From Rhodoferax sp. (GTDB lineage: Bacteria > Pseudomonadota > Gammaproteobacteria > Burkholderiales > Burkholderiaceae_C), in the NCBI GenBank assembly GCA_031291295.1, contig JARLJI010000132.1, positions 1 through 64,000 of the forward strand: DNA of 64,000 nucleotides. The letters are read 5' to 3'. The notes below the pieces were generated by a model that did no database searches, was not told the origin of the DNA, and worked only from the letters and a program-made list of their open reading frames with translations. The position numbers were made by a program, and so were the translations under genes. Positions within the stretch are counted from its first letter, which is position 1; each line of letters begins with the position of its first letter. Below, piece by piece: positions 33,644 to 41,665 of the stretch.

Positions 33644-33904
33644 ATGAAAATAGCTATCGTTTTTGCAGCGGCTTGCGCCTTATCCATGGGAGCAGCAGCT
33701 AGAGGTGGCGGTCATTCTGGCGGTAGCCACTCAGGCAGTGGCCATGTGAATTCAAGCAGTCATTCCGTGCGCGGCCATGTCACCAAAAGTGGCACCTACG
33801 TGGCGCCCAGCCATGCCACCAACCCCAACGGTCGCCGCTCCGACAATTACTCGCAAAAGGGCAACGTGAACCCGTACACCGGCAAGGAAGGCACGAAGCA
33901 ATGA
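33644..33904 (+). CDS. Small exported Gly/Ser/His-rich protein
   Basis: An 86-residue protein with a Sec signal (MKIAIVFAAACALSMGAAA) and a low-complexity mature part: GGGHSGGSHSGSGHV-like repeats (about 22-45) and then a conserved-looking tail with SGTYVAPSHATNP and NPYTGKEG. Such tails occur in small periplasmic proteins of many proteobacteria; the function is unknown. AGGGAG precedes the ATG at 33644. It is cargo of the element. Confidence 0.7.
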   Translation: MKIAIVFAAACALSMGAAARGGGHSGGSHSGSGHVNSSSHSVRGHVTKSGTYVAPSHATNPNGRRSDNYSQKGNVNPYTGKEGTKQ

Positions 33905-33956
33905 TCCACGGCCGCGACCTGGCGCAACGCGCCAACCGGGGGCCGCTACGGTAGCG

Positions 33957-35255
33957 TCAAAGCTTCGGCCTGAGGTCGATGATCAAGTCCGGTGGCACCC
34001 GCCCGTCGATGTCGCGCGGTAGTCTCTCGGTTTTTTGCAGGGCACGCAGCGCGGCCTCATCCCACGCCGGCAAGCCACTTGACTTGATTAGCTTGGGTGA
34101 GCCGAGGATGACACCGTCCGGCGCCAGTCGCACATCGAATTCAGCCGCCGGGTTGCCGCTCAAGAGGTCGGCATCGGGGAACACCACGTTCGACCGCACC
34201 GCGGCGGCGACGCGGGCGCCATAGCTGCTGGAAGGGCTGGATGATGGCTGCGCCGCACTGAGCCGAGCGCTTCCGTTCAGGATGTTCGTCAAGTTCTGTT
34301 TTCGATCCGTATACCAGGTGACGAGACACGTCTTGTCTGTGCAATTTTGTTCCCGCCAGTTCCAGGCGCGCCGATTTCCCTCGGTAAACGCTTGCTTGTC
34401 AGGCGCCGCGGCTTTGGCCTGGGCAAAGAGCTGGGCGAGACGGGTGTCTAGCGTGGCCAGTTCTTGATCGCCGCAGATGAGAAGCTCGGGTGTTGATTTG
34501 GCCTTGGTGCAATCAAAACTCGTCTCGAACATCTCTGCCTTGTCGGCAACTGCTGTCGGTGGCCCAAATGCTTGCGGCTGCGCAACATTGGCGTTGGGCG
34601 TGGTCGCATCTCCTTGGGGCTGTGTCGGCGCCGGTATCGCTGCGCCCGAGCTTTCCGGTGGGGCTATTGCGCAATCTTTCAGCATCGGCGACCCTATCAT
34701 CAACCCCGCGCCGGTACAAATCACAGTGATCGGCTGGCCTTTGGTTAGCGACGCGGCCTGACTGACGTATTGCTTTTTCAGGTCGGCGTGAATTCCCATG
34801 AATTCGTTTTCCGTTGCCAGCTTCAAATACGTGTCGTCGGTGATGTCCTTGTTGATGCTTTGAACGACGCCGGATACCGCAAGCCGATGCCCTTTGTATT
34901 TAAGGTCGGCAGAAACCTCGTTGGCGCTGTAGTCTGCAAATAGCCGTGCTGAGTCCACATGAATCGCCGGCTCTACGGCGGCGGCGGGAGAGGTACCGGT
35001 GTCTTGTGCGGAAACCGGAGTGTCGTCGCGCGCTTTCTTGTCGGGGTCATTGATCACTCCGATCAAGATTACGAGGCCAATGATTCCGAACGTTATCCAT
35101 GCCCATGGCCTTGTTTTTGGCCTCTCTTGGACAATGACTGGCGAAGGATTGATAGAGAGTACGACCGGCTTACCGACTGGCGCGCCACACTTCACGCACG
35201 CCGACGCCTTGTCGCTGATCTCCGTCCCGCATTCCATGCACTTTATGAGCGCCAT
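33957..35255 (-). CDS. Composite membrane protein: zinc ribbon, OB-like, LprI-like and TonB-C domains
   Basis: A 432-residue protein with an unusual chain of modules. CMEC and CVKC (residues 6-9 and 20-23) form a zinc ribbon; a membrane span follows (about 50-70); a tRNA_anti-like OB domain (about 100-190) with YKGHRLAVSGVV and KGQPITVICTGAG; a Pro/Gln-rich linker; an LprI/DUF1311-like domain (about 245-320) with FDCTKAKSTPELLICGD; and a TonB C-terminal-like domain (about 345-432). ATG at 35255 begins at the zinc ribbon. The C-terminal domains are probably periplasmic. Function unknown; modules suggest an envelope role. Convergent with the small exported gene. Confidence 0.78.
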   Translation of the reverse strand: MALIKCMECGTEISDKASACVKCGAPVGKPVVLSINPSPVIVQERPKTRPWAWITFGIIGLVILIGVINDPDKKARDDTPVSAQDTGTSPAAAVEPAIHVDSARLFADYSANEVSADLKYKGHRLAVSGVVQSINKDITDDTYLKLATENEFMGIHADLKKQYVSQAASLTKGQPITVICTGAGLMIGSPMLKDCAIAPPESSGAAIPAPTQPQGDATTPNANVAQPQAFGPPTAVADKAEMFETSFDCTKAKSTPELLICGDQELATLDTRLAQLFAQAKAAAPDKQAFTEGNRRAWNWREQNCTDKTCLVTWYTDRKQNLTNILNGSARLSAAQPSSSPSSSYGARVAAAVRSNVVFPDADLLSGNPAAEFDVRLAPDGVILGSPKLIKSSGLPAWDEAALRALQKTERLPRDIDGRVPPDLIIDLRPKL

Positions 35256-35466
35256 GATCCTCCTCCCATTTATTCGAAATTTTCCCGCGCCTGGTAATCG
35301 ACTCCAGCAAGGTGCAGTTGCATCGCTGATGCGGATCATGGCCACGGTCGCCAGATTCTCCCCCCGCGGTAGCGGATTTGCCAACTATCTTGCCGGGGAC
35401 TGTGGTTTGTTGCGCATCAAGGCGGCACCAGTCATGCCGTAGTCCTGCCGCTGTAAGCATTCAAAA

Positions 35467-35488
35467 TACGCACCGCAAAAAGTGCGTA
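35467..35488. repeat. Inverted repeat TACGCAC-N8-GTGCGTA
   Basis: Two perfect 7-bp arms around CGCAAAAA. The right arm begins the first of three iteron-like repeats. Confidence 0.7.
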
Positions 35489-35780
35489 CCTATTTGCGCA
35501 GAAATTCGGCGAAATCGTTCGGAAATGAGCCGCACCCAGTTGCGATTTCGGATCGTAAATTGTTGATTAAAAAAGGAATTCTCAGCCATGACGTTTTCCG
35601 AACGTTCGGAAATATGCGCGAAAAAGTGCGTACTTATTGCGATGATTTCCGCTGGTTTGGTAGCCGAAGACAGGGGGGTGAACCGGGTTCGCCCCGCCGC
35701 TCCATTTGCTCCGGCAAGATCCAATGGTCGCGGCATCCCTTTTTGCGGGTACGCCCGTACCTTCGTGCGTACCTTTGCCG
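35477..35780 (+). repeat. Three iteron-like repeats
   Basis: Copies at 35477-35498 (AAAAAGTGCGTACCTATTTG, then CG), 35621-35641 (AAAAAGTGCGTACTTATTG, then CG) and a shorter one at 35764-35780 (CGTGCGTACCTTTGCCG). Starts of the GTGCGTAC cores are about 140-144 bp apart. They could bind a replication initiator or a repressor of the element. Confidence 0.5.
35595..35612. repeat. 18-bp perfect palindrome
   Basis: TTTCCGAACGTTCGGAAA, perfectly self-complementary. A half-site CGTTCGGAAA also occurs at 35516-35525. Likely a dimeric protein binding site. Confidence 0.6.
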
Positions 35781-35807
35781 TCAGCCCACGGGCTTGATGT
35801 AGCTAAC

Positions 35808-37595
35808 CTATCCGAAGATTCGCACTAGACCCGGCAGGTTCGGGGCAACGCTCTTGTCGAGCAAATCCTTCGATGCGGTCGCATCAATCGACAGACAGAT
35901 TAGGTCGGTGTACCAGTCATTGCCTCTGGTATCGCCGTTGTGGTTCGCCACCATGACGTAGTACAGGCCATCGTGCTTGGTTTCTATCTTGTTGGTCTGC
36001 TGTGCCCATTTGGCTTGCACCTGGCCGGCGGGGCTCACGTCGTAGCGCTGTAGCTGAATGCTCTTGTTGCCCCGGCCCTTGCCGCGCAGAGATTGCCATG
36101 CTGCAAAGCCCACCGCCGCCGCCTTGGTCGCCTCGCCCTCGGGCCATCCGGTCACCCCGTAATCGGTCGCCAGCTCGCCAGCCAGCGCCAGGATGGCAAA
36201 GCGCGCCGCCGCCCGTTTCGCCTGCCCCTCGTCGTTCGCCGACTGCAGTTCGGGCAGCATCTTGATGGCGTCGAGTGCTTCGGTAAAGCTGGCCTCATGG
36301 TCGCGCGTCAGCTTTTCCAGGAACGCCCGGCCCGCATGTCCGTAGTTCGTGATCGCCTCGCGCTTCAAGGCGTCAGAGAACACCGTACCGCTGGCATGCT
36401 GGTGCAGGTTGTCCCAAGCGCCATGCATGCGCTGTGCCGGCACGTCAAGCAGCCGCACGGATTGGCCCGCCTTGACGCGGTGCCCGCCCTCGGCCATGGT
36501 GGTGCCGATGCTGCGCTCGCCGCTCGACAGCACGCTGCAGCGCCACCGAGCCACGGCCCGCGCAGCGCCGGTGCGGCTGGCGCGTTGCTTGCCCCGTCCG
36601 TTGCCCAGCGCATAAACAATAGCGCCCACCTCACGCGGATCGCATTCACTGATTTCGTCGAGCGCCAGCAGGGAATCGTTGAACAGCGCGGCCACGCCTT
36701 CCATGCCGTTGCCTGTGGCGCGCCAACTGCGCCGGAAGTTCGGGCCGCCCCACACACTGCACGCGGCCTCGATGGCGGTCGTCTTGCCGGTCGAGCTGTC
36801 GCCAATGAAGTGGATCCCGCCGGACTCGGCATTGCAGCGCGCCAGCACCGGCCCGGCGAACGCCGTGCACAGCGCCAGGGTCAGCAACGGATTGCCCACC
36901 GCCTGCGCCGCGACACCGGCCTGCCAGCCGGCCAGCGTGCCCGACACCGTGTATTCATCCTGCCCGCGCTCGCCGGACTGATAGGCCACTGCCGCCGACT
37001 TCGGACCGATCACGTCATCCGGGAGTACGAACGCCTTGTAGTCGGTGCCCGCCCAGCCGGTCTGCAGTGCGCACTGGATACGCCGCTTCGGCGCGATGGC
37101 CTGCAGGTACGCGGCCAGGTGGTGCCTGCCATAGGGATCAATCTCCACGCCCATCGCCAGCAACTCGCCGCGCAGGTCGCTGCAGTCGCCGCGCAGCAAA
37201 TCCATCGGCATGGCCCAGGTGCGCATCTTGTTCAGCGTCGTCTTGAAGCGCAGCAGCCGGCCGAAACTGTTCGCGTGCGCGTCGGTGGTCACCGCGTCGA
37301 GATACAACGGACTGCAAACCCACTGCTGGGTCAGCATCGCCGGCGCCTCGCCCCGGCCGGGTTTGATCCCAAAGTGCCACACGCCAGGCCGGTACTTCAC
37401 GTCGCCGTCATCAATCCAATCGTCGAGAACCCGAAACACCGGACGTTCAGATTCGCCGGGAATGATGGCTTTGGGTGCCTCGATTGATACCCCTGATACC
37501 CCTGCCGAATCTGCCGGGGTATCGTCGAAACCCGCATGGATATTGGGCTGCACCCCTGATACCCCTGATACCTGCTCAATTGTTGAGGTCAGCAT
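35808..37595 (-). CDS. DUF927 domain protein (replicative helicase-like ATPase)
   Basis: A 595-residue protein with the DUF927 fold found in plasmid and satellite replication proteins. A Walker A motif GDSSTGKTT lies near residues 269-277, a Walker B-like LLALDEISE near 310-318, and an arginine-rich region after it. The N-terminal 40 residues hold a short repeat (VSGV). The start at 37595 overlaps the primase stop by 7 bases. With the upstream Toprim protein it probably unwinds and primes the element during replication. Confidence 0.85.
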   Translation of the reverse strand: MLTSTIEQVSGVSGVQPNIHAGFDDTPADSAGVSGVSIEAPKAIIPGESERPVFRVLDDWIDDGDVKYRPGVWHFGIKPGRGEAPAMLTQQWVCSPLYLDAVTTDAHANSFGRLLRFKTTLNKMRTWAMPMDLLRGDCSDLRGELLAMGVEIDPYGRHHLAAYLQAIAPKRRIQCALQTGWAGTDYKAFVLPDDVIGPKSAAVAYQSGERGQDEYTVSGTLAGWQAGVAAQAVGNPLLTLALCTAFAGPVLARCNAESGGIHFIGDSSTGKTTAIEAACSVWGGPNFRRSWRATGNGMEGVAALFNDSLLALDEISECDPREVGAIVYALGNGRGKQRASRTGAARAVARWRCSVLSSGERSIGTTMAEGGHRVKAGQSVRLLDVPAQRMHGAWDNLHQHASGTVFSDALKREAITNYGHAGRAFLEKLTRDHEASFTEALDAIKMLPELQSANDEGQAKRAAARFAILALAGELATDYGVTGWPEGEATKAAAVGFAAWQSLRGKGRGNKSIQLQRYDVSPAGQVQAKWAQQTNKIETKHDGLYYVMVANHNGDTRGNDWYTDLICLSIDATASKDLLDKSVAPNLPGLVRIFG

Positions 37596-38500
37596 GCAAC
37601 CTCCTCAATTTCAGCGAAGCACTCCCGCACAGCGGCCAGGCCGGCCAGCGCGTGCAGGTCGTTGAAGTCCGTGGCCTTGGGCGGCCGATCCGCCGGGAAA
37701 CGCGGCACGGCGACGAAACCACCCACGGCCAGCGCGGCCTGCTTGGCTGCGGTCAGGCCCGGGTTGCCTTCGGTGCGGTGATCGTCGTCCGCCGCGATGA
37801 TGATTTTGAGCGCCGGGAATTTGCCATGCAGCGACGTGGCGACAGACAGCAGATTGCCGGCATTGAAGGCCACCGCCACAGCGTGCCCTGTCGCCTCATG
37901 GATGGTCGCGCCGGTTGCGAAGCCCTCGGCCACGATCAACACACCATCAGGCTGGCCGATGCCGAAATAGCAGCCGCGCACGCGGCCACCAGGCAGAAAA
38001 CGCTTGCCGCCATCCGGTGCGACGGTCTGCAGGCTGCACAGCTTGCCGGTTGCATCGCGCAGGGGAATCACCAAGCTGTGACCATCGAAGCGTACGCCGT
38101 GGGGCTTGATGCCTTTGCGGGTCAGGTAGTCATGAGTGGTTGCCGGGGTTGTGGCCTGCAACAATGCCGCCGCCGTGTCGCTGGCCTGCTGGTGCCGCTG
38201 GGCCTGTTCGGCGTCGCGTTGCGCCCGCATGGCCCGCACGCGCTGCCGATGGGCCTCGCTCTCTGCGGCTGTCATGGCCTTGTCGGGCTTCGCGCACCAG
38301 TTGGATTGCAGCCCCGCACGCCAGCAGCCAAAAGCCCCAGCCGCTACGCCGTCGAGGTGCAGCATGTACCAGCCCGAATCATCGCCGCGCCGCCCGTTCG
38401 TGCTGAATCGATGGATTGCGCCGTCCGCGTTGATGTCGTCCGGGGCTTCAAGGCCAGACGCGGTAATGGCTGCGCTGAATTGCTCGATAGGGTCAGTCAC
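37589..38500 (-). CDS. Toprim-domain primase-like protein
   Basis: A 303-residue protein. An N-terminal region with DINADGAIHRF and GWYMLHLDG resembles the DNA-binding part of plasmid primases. A Toprim domain (about 180-290) carries LIVAEGFATGATIHEATG and IIIAADDDH, with the expected Glu and Asp-x-Asp residues. GTG at 38500, which overlaps the stop of the upstream gene, is preferred; an open frame continues further upstream without family similarity. It partners the DUF927 protein. Confidence 0.85.
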   Translation of the reverse strand: MTDPIEQFSAAITASGLEAPDDINADGAIHRFSTNGRRGDDSGWYMLHLDGVAAGAFGCWRAGLQSNWCAKPDKAMTAAESEAHRQRVRAMRAQRDAEQAQRHQQASDTAAALLQATTPATTHDYLTRKGIKPHGVRFDGHSLVIPLRDATGKLCSLQTVAPDGGKRFLPGGRVRGCYFGIGQPDGVLIVAEGFATGATIHEATGHAVAVAFNAGNLLSVATSLHGKFPALKIIIAADDDHRTEGNPGLTAAKQAALAVGGFVAVPRFPADRPPKATDFNDLHALAGLAAVRECFAEIEEVAC

Positions 38501-38781
38501 AGCCGGCCCCCAATCTGTTCGAGGAACTGGCGCACCGTGTCTATGGTGGGCAGGTAGCGCACCAGGCCCCAGCGTTCGGCCCAGTAGGTCACCACGCCAT
38601 CGTTCGGGTCGGTACGGTGCAGGCTGTGCCCACGCAGCGCGAATGCGGCCCGCAGGCTGCAAAACACCTTGTCGGTGTTGCCTGTTTTTTCAGCAGACGC
38701 GATAATCACGCTGTCTGTGTGGCCTGCCGGGTTGTTTGCGCTCCCGGTGGGCTTTTTATTTTCGAGGGTATCTGTGTGCAT
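38497..38781 (-). CDS. Uncharacterised element protein upstream of the primase
   Basis: A 94-residue protein, unrecognised. The C-terminal half has LRAAFALRGHSLHRTDPND and a tryptophan-containing TYWAERWGLVRYL, followed by a helix. ATG at 38781 is preceded by an AAGGGGGG site. It overlaps the primase start by four bases, and such small proteins often precede primase genes in similar elements, so a replication role is possible. Confidence 0.6.
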   Translation of the reverse strand: MHTDTLENKKPTGSANNPAGHTDSVIIASAEKTGNTDKVFCSLRAAFALRGHSLHRTDPNDGVVTYWAERWGLVRYLPTIDTVRQFLEQIGGRL

Positions 38782-38791
38782 GGCCCCCCCC

Positions 38792-39091
38792 TTACGCTTG
38801 CGTCTGCGCTGCGATCCAGGCTCGGACAGCCCCGACATTCCAAGCGGTCACGCGCTCCGATAGCTTGGATGGTTTGGGGAACGTACCCGCCTTCACCTTG
38901 CGCCAAAGTGTCGGCGCAGAAAATGGCAAGGGTGCCGGTGTCTCTGGCCTCTTGGGGCTTTGCACCAGTTGGGATTCTCGAATGAATGCACTGTCGGGCA
39001 GTGCGTCGAAAACCGATTGATGGATGATTGCCGTTTGCGCCGGGATGCTTGAGGCAATCGGCGTTTCAGGGGCTGTGGGCTTGTGCGACAT
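38792..39091 (-). CDS. AlpA-family regulator (first copy)
   Basis: A 99-residue protein with an AlpA/excisionase-type winged helix (about 35-95): FIRESQLV, FSAPTLWRKVKAGTFPKP and the LSERVTAWNVGAVRAWI end. AlpA-like proteins control integrase expression or excision. It is a paralogue of the protein encoded at 41666-41932, sharing the WRKVK and KLSERVTAW core. The N-terminal 30 residues are low complexity. Confidence 0.82.
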   Translation of the reverse strand: MSHKPTAPETPIASSIPAQTAIIHQSVFDALPDSAFIRESQLVQSPKRPETPAPLPFSAPTLWRKVKAGTFPKPSKLSERVTAWNVGAVRAWIAAQTQA

Positions 39092-39167
39092 TGTGTGAGC
39101 CTTCCTGTGAATGAAGGCTTGAATGTCCCCAGTGAGGTTAGCCTTAACCGGCTAATCCATGGTCAGG

Positions 39168-39677
39168 CTATTTCTTGGCAGCCCGCCACCATTCCTCTAA
39201 AGTGCTGCGCGACACGGGCGGGAACGCATCAGTCACCGCGTCACATTCAACAGAGAATTTATCGACGCCGCGCAGGTTCGCCGGCTTGATACTTGCGCCC
39301 TCGATGCTGCCCGCCCCGGCGGCGTCGAGAAAATCCTGCAGGGTGCGCCCATCGGGGCGCCATTGGCGCATTGCTGCAATGGTTTCGCTCCGTGCGGTCG
39401 GGACCGCCTTCGGGCGCGGCTTTTTGGCAATGGCCCGCTGCCGGTCACTCAAGGCCTGTTTCAGTGCGGCGTGCGGCTGCTCCAACATCCTTCGCACATG
39501 GGCAAGGGGACCCTTGTCGGCGTGGAAAGCATCGTCAGCCACCAAGGCGTCAATCTCCGTTGCAGCAGCAGCAAGGGCGCTTGACAGTCGCGCCAGATGC
39601 TCGTCTATCGTCGTGTTCCGCTTCGCCCAAAACTCCCGGCTCGTTTTGTTTATCTCGGCGGGTGTTGGTGTTTTCAT
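39168..39677 (-). CDS. Uncharacterised element protein, 169 residues
   Basis: Not recognised. It is mostly helical and charged: an N-terminal KTSREFWAKRNTTIDEHLARL segment (about 11-31), a basic middle (KKPRPKAVPTARSETI) and a C-terminus ending EEWWRAAKK. The codon use matches neighbouring element genes. ATG at 39677. It lies alone between the AlpA gene and the next small gene. Confidence 0.6.
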   Translation of the reverse strand: MKTPTPAEINKTSREFWAKRNTTIDEHLARLSSALAAAATEIDALVADDAFHADKGPLAHVRRMLEQPHAALKQALSDRQRAIAKKPRPKAVPTARSETIAAMRQWRPDGRTLQDFLDAAGAGSIEGASIKPANLRGVDKFSVECDAVTDAFPPVSRSTLEEWWRAAKK

Positions 39678-39777
39678 TCCGCGCGCCCCTTCACGCCCCT
39701 GATAAGGTGCCAGCCCAGCCCGTCAGGGAAACGGGTTTTCGGGGATCAGCCTAGGGCTGGCGAAACTAAACGAGCCT

Positions 39778-40071
39778 CTACCGTACTCCGTCCGGATCCG
39801 CGTTATATATCGCGCCGCCCAGTTCGTCAGATAGCGTCATGATGATGCCGCGGGTGAAGGTCATTTGTGTCGCGCAAGAGCCCGACACATCCGTAATGAA
39901 GCGGTTTCGCTTGAGAATGCAGGCAAATGCAATGCCGGTGACGGCTCCTTTTCTGGCGCCGTCAAGAATATGTTCCAGCGTCTCGATCATGTCCTTTTGC
40001 GGGGCCGCGTCGGGCGCCAATGTCAGCACGCGCCCAGGCAACTGCCTGCGGGTACGATCTGTCTTAGCCAT
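39778..40071 (-). CDS. Uncharacterised element protein, 97 residues
   Basis: Not recognised with certainty. The protein has a basic start (MAKTDRTRRQLPGR), then LTLAPDAAPQKDMIETLEHIL and a hydrophobic GIAFACILKRNRFI core, and ends with SDELGGAIYNADPDG. This pattern recurs in small phage or element proteins. ATG at 40071 has AGGAGG upstream, so the longer frame to 40227 is not used. Confidence 0.6.
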   Translation of the reverse strand: MAKTDRTRRQLPGRVLTLAPDAAPQKDMIETLEHILDGARKGAVTGIAFACILKRNRFITDVSGSCATQMTFTRGIIMTLSDELGGAIYNADPDGVR

Positions 40072-40246
40072 TGTTCGATCCTCCTCGATCGTTGAGTGGT
40101 CAGGCGGGGCCTGTGCCTTTAACACCGGCTCCGCCGCCTTGTTGCACTGCATAAATCGGCGTGGGGCTTGCCGGTAACTCAGGCCCGTAGCGGGGATTTC
40201 GGCCGCATCAATGCGCAGATCGACCATGTGGTTTGCTCAACGCTGC

Positions 40247-40915
40247 TCATCCTCGCAGCCCCTGGTTCTCAAGGAATCGTTGAAACTCACGGTCGTGGAT
40301 AGCCCGCTCGAATGATTCGTGAGGCACAGCACTTTGAACGGAGGTGTCTCTTGTCGCTTTGGCATCGCCGAGGGCGGCATGCGCCAAATTCAAGAGGCGA
40401 ACGACCTCATCCCCGACATGGCTCTCAAGACGAAAGTCATACAAGGGGTCAGTCCTCGGAGTATTCCCCTGTGTGCAGTCGTGAACGCTCCACGCAGCAC
40501 CATTAATTAACGAGCGAAGATGGCTTAGAAATTCAGCAGCAGTTGCTGCTTTGAATGATTCTTTGATGGCGGCGTGTGCATAACGAATGCGATCAGCGTT
40601 CTCAGTTTCGCGGGTCTCCCTCAGGGCTGCGTCTTTCGCGGTTCGGCGCCGCGTCTCTTCCTCGGTGGATATGCGAATCCAAACGTCATACCGGTCTGGG
40701 CTGCGCTTCCTCGGGTGTCGCTTGACCTGTATGTATCCGGGCTGGTCCCTGTCGCCGCGAGACACCATCAGCCGATTGTTCCCAGGCTGTCCCGGTAAAT
40801 CATGCTCGGCGACTATCTTCGCCTCCATCAACGCGGCGGCGGCACCAGTGTAAATGTCCCACCAGGGGGTTCGCTCTATCTTCAGCCCTGAGGATAGATA
40901 ATTCTCGATAGCCAT
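40247..40915 (-). CDS. Uncharacterised element protein, 222 residues
   Basis: Not recognised. An N-terminal half with TPWWDIYTGAAAALMEAKIVAEHDL and GYIQVKRHPRK is followed by a helical charged stretch (STEEETRRRTAKD) and a C-terminal part with DEVVRLLNLAHAALG. No signal or membrane span. ATG at 40915 has AGGAG upstream, and the frame to 40966 adds unconserved residues. Confidence 0.58.
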   Translation of the reverse strand: MAIENYLSSGLKIERTPWWDIYTGAAAALMEAKIVAEHDLPGQPGNNRLMVSRGDRDQPGYIQVKRHPRKRSPDRYDVWIRISTEEETRRRTAKDAALRETRETENADRIRYAHAAIKESFKAATAAEFLSHLRSLINGAAWSVHDCTQGNTPRTDPLYDFRLESHVGDEVVRLLNLAHAALGDAKATRDTSVQSAVPHESFERAIHDREFQRFLENQGLRG

Positions 40916-41013
40916 CGATTCACTCCTTTGCAGTGAGTTGTGGTCAGGCGGCATTGGTGGGCTCAATCACCATTGCCGCCGCTTGTGCCTGAGTACCGCT
41001 CAGGCGTCGGGTT

Positions 41014-41223
41014 CTATTTCGGGCTGTCCGGGATGACGTACTTCGCATGCAGGTCGGCCAGGTCTTGCATGGCCCCAAGGTACGCCGGCACCCACGACTG
41101 AATGGGCGTCTCGCCATTTACCCAGCGCGAAGGCGTGTTCTTGCTCACGCCCGTCTTGCGGCAAAAATCCGATTGCTTCCAGCCCAGCGCGGCCAGTGCC
41201 AGCGTGAATTGCTCAGGTGTCAT
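41014..41223 (-). CDS. Small XRE-type repressor
   Basis: A 69-residue protein that is essentially one helix-turn-helix: LAALGWKQSDFCRKTGVSKNTPSRWVNGETP (about 9-40, given only in part as a location). It is the likely repressor of the element. Its upstream region has three TACCC/GGGTA half-sites around a 12-bp AT palindrome that could be its operator. Confidence 0.78.
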   Translation of the reverse strand: MTPEQFTLALAALGWKQSDFCRKTGVSKNTPSRWVNGETPIQSWVPAYLGAMQDLADLHAKYVIPDSPK

Positions 41224-41264
41224 TGTGGGGAGGGCTCCATGTTGTCAGACTATGCGGCGAAGTG

Positions 41265-41311
41265 TACCCTATATTTCCCGTATTGGGTATAAATATTTAT
41301 GTATCGTACCC
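41265..41311. promoter_or_regulatory. Candidate operator of the XRE repressor
   Basis: TACCC at 41265-41269, GGGTA at 41285-41289 and TACCC at 41307-41311, with the perfect palindrome ATAAATATTTAT at 41289-41300 between the last two. The stretch is 42-88 bp upstream of the repressor start. Confidence 0.5.
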
Positions 41312-41418
41312 ATTGCTTAACATAACGCCCGTCGTATGTAGTGTGCATTGTGGGTAACTTCATGCACCATTTCGGGAATCTCAAGCACCGGCGCGCACTT
41401 GGGCGCATCGCGCGTTGT

Positions 41419-41433
41419 GCTTAAAATTTAAGC
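41419..41433. repeat. AT-rich palindrome GCTTAAA-A-TTTAAGC
   Basis: Perfect 7-bp arms about a single A. It lies 28 bp from a DnaA box. Confidence 0.5.
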
Positions 41434-41441
41434 GCCCGTCA

Positions 41442-41470
41442 GATAACGCCGGGCAGGGAAGTTATCCACA
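41442..41470. other. DnaA box within an inverted repeat (candidate origin)
   Basis: GATAAC (41442-41447) and GTTATC (41461-41466) form an inverted repeat; the right arm overlaps a perfect DnaA box TTATCCACA (41462-41470). With the nearby AT-rich palindrome this resembles a small origin. Confidence 0.45.
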
Positions 41471-41665
41471 AGGCAGCGTTGAGAGCGTGATGCTCGTCGG
41501 GGGTAGGAATCCCACGCGGGGATTCAAATCGAGCGCGTGCTTTGTCCAGCCTCGTCTGGCTGGAAGGCGTCGATGGGGAATTGTTGACGAAAGGGGTGGG
41601 CTGGGGCTATGCCTGGCCAAGTAGATAAGGGCGGCTCCGGCTTGAGGCCGCCGTTGAGGTGACGA

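Larger units (their letters stand above)
35256..35807. other. Non-coding region with repeats between two element genes
   Basis: 552 bp. No convincing gene. It holds a 22-bp inverted repeat, an 18-bp palindrome and three related GTGCGTAC-type repeats (see the next entries). It lies downstream of the DUF927 gene and upstream of the zinc-ribbon gene, so it may be an origin or a promoter/operator region. Confidence 0.5.
41224..41665. other. Regulatory and origin-like region, no gene recognised
   Basis: 442 bp. An open frame at 41415-41624 has no recognisable protein. The region holds TACCC/GGGTA half-sites (41265-41311), an AT palindrome, an inverted repeat and a DnaA box (next entries). Confidence 0.45.

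Noticed and set aside
33653-33669. Copy of the GCTAT palindrome at the start of the small exported protein
   Set aside because: The right arm has two mismatches and it lies in an A/T-rich signal-peptide start, so chance is likely; not listed as a feature.
35482-35802. 106-codon plus-strand frame in the repeat region
   Set aside because: It follows the iteron-like repeats and palindromes and has no recognisable protein.
36093-37487. 464-codon plus-strand frame opposite the DUF927 gene
   Set aside because: Antisense to a gene with Walker motifs; no recognisable domain.
41415-41624. 69-codon plus-strand frame in the element regulatory region
   Set aside because: No ribosome site and no family-like features; it runs through the DnaA box and inverted repeat.
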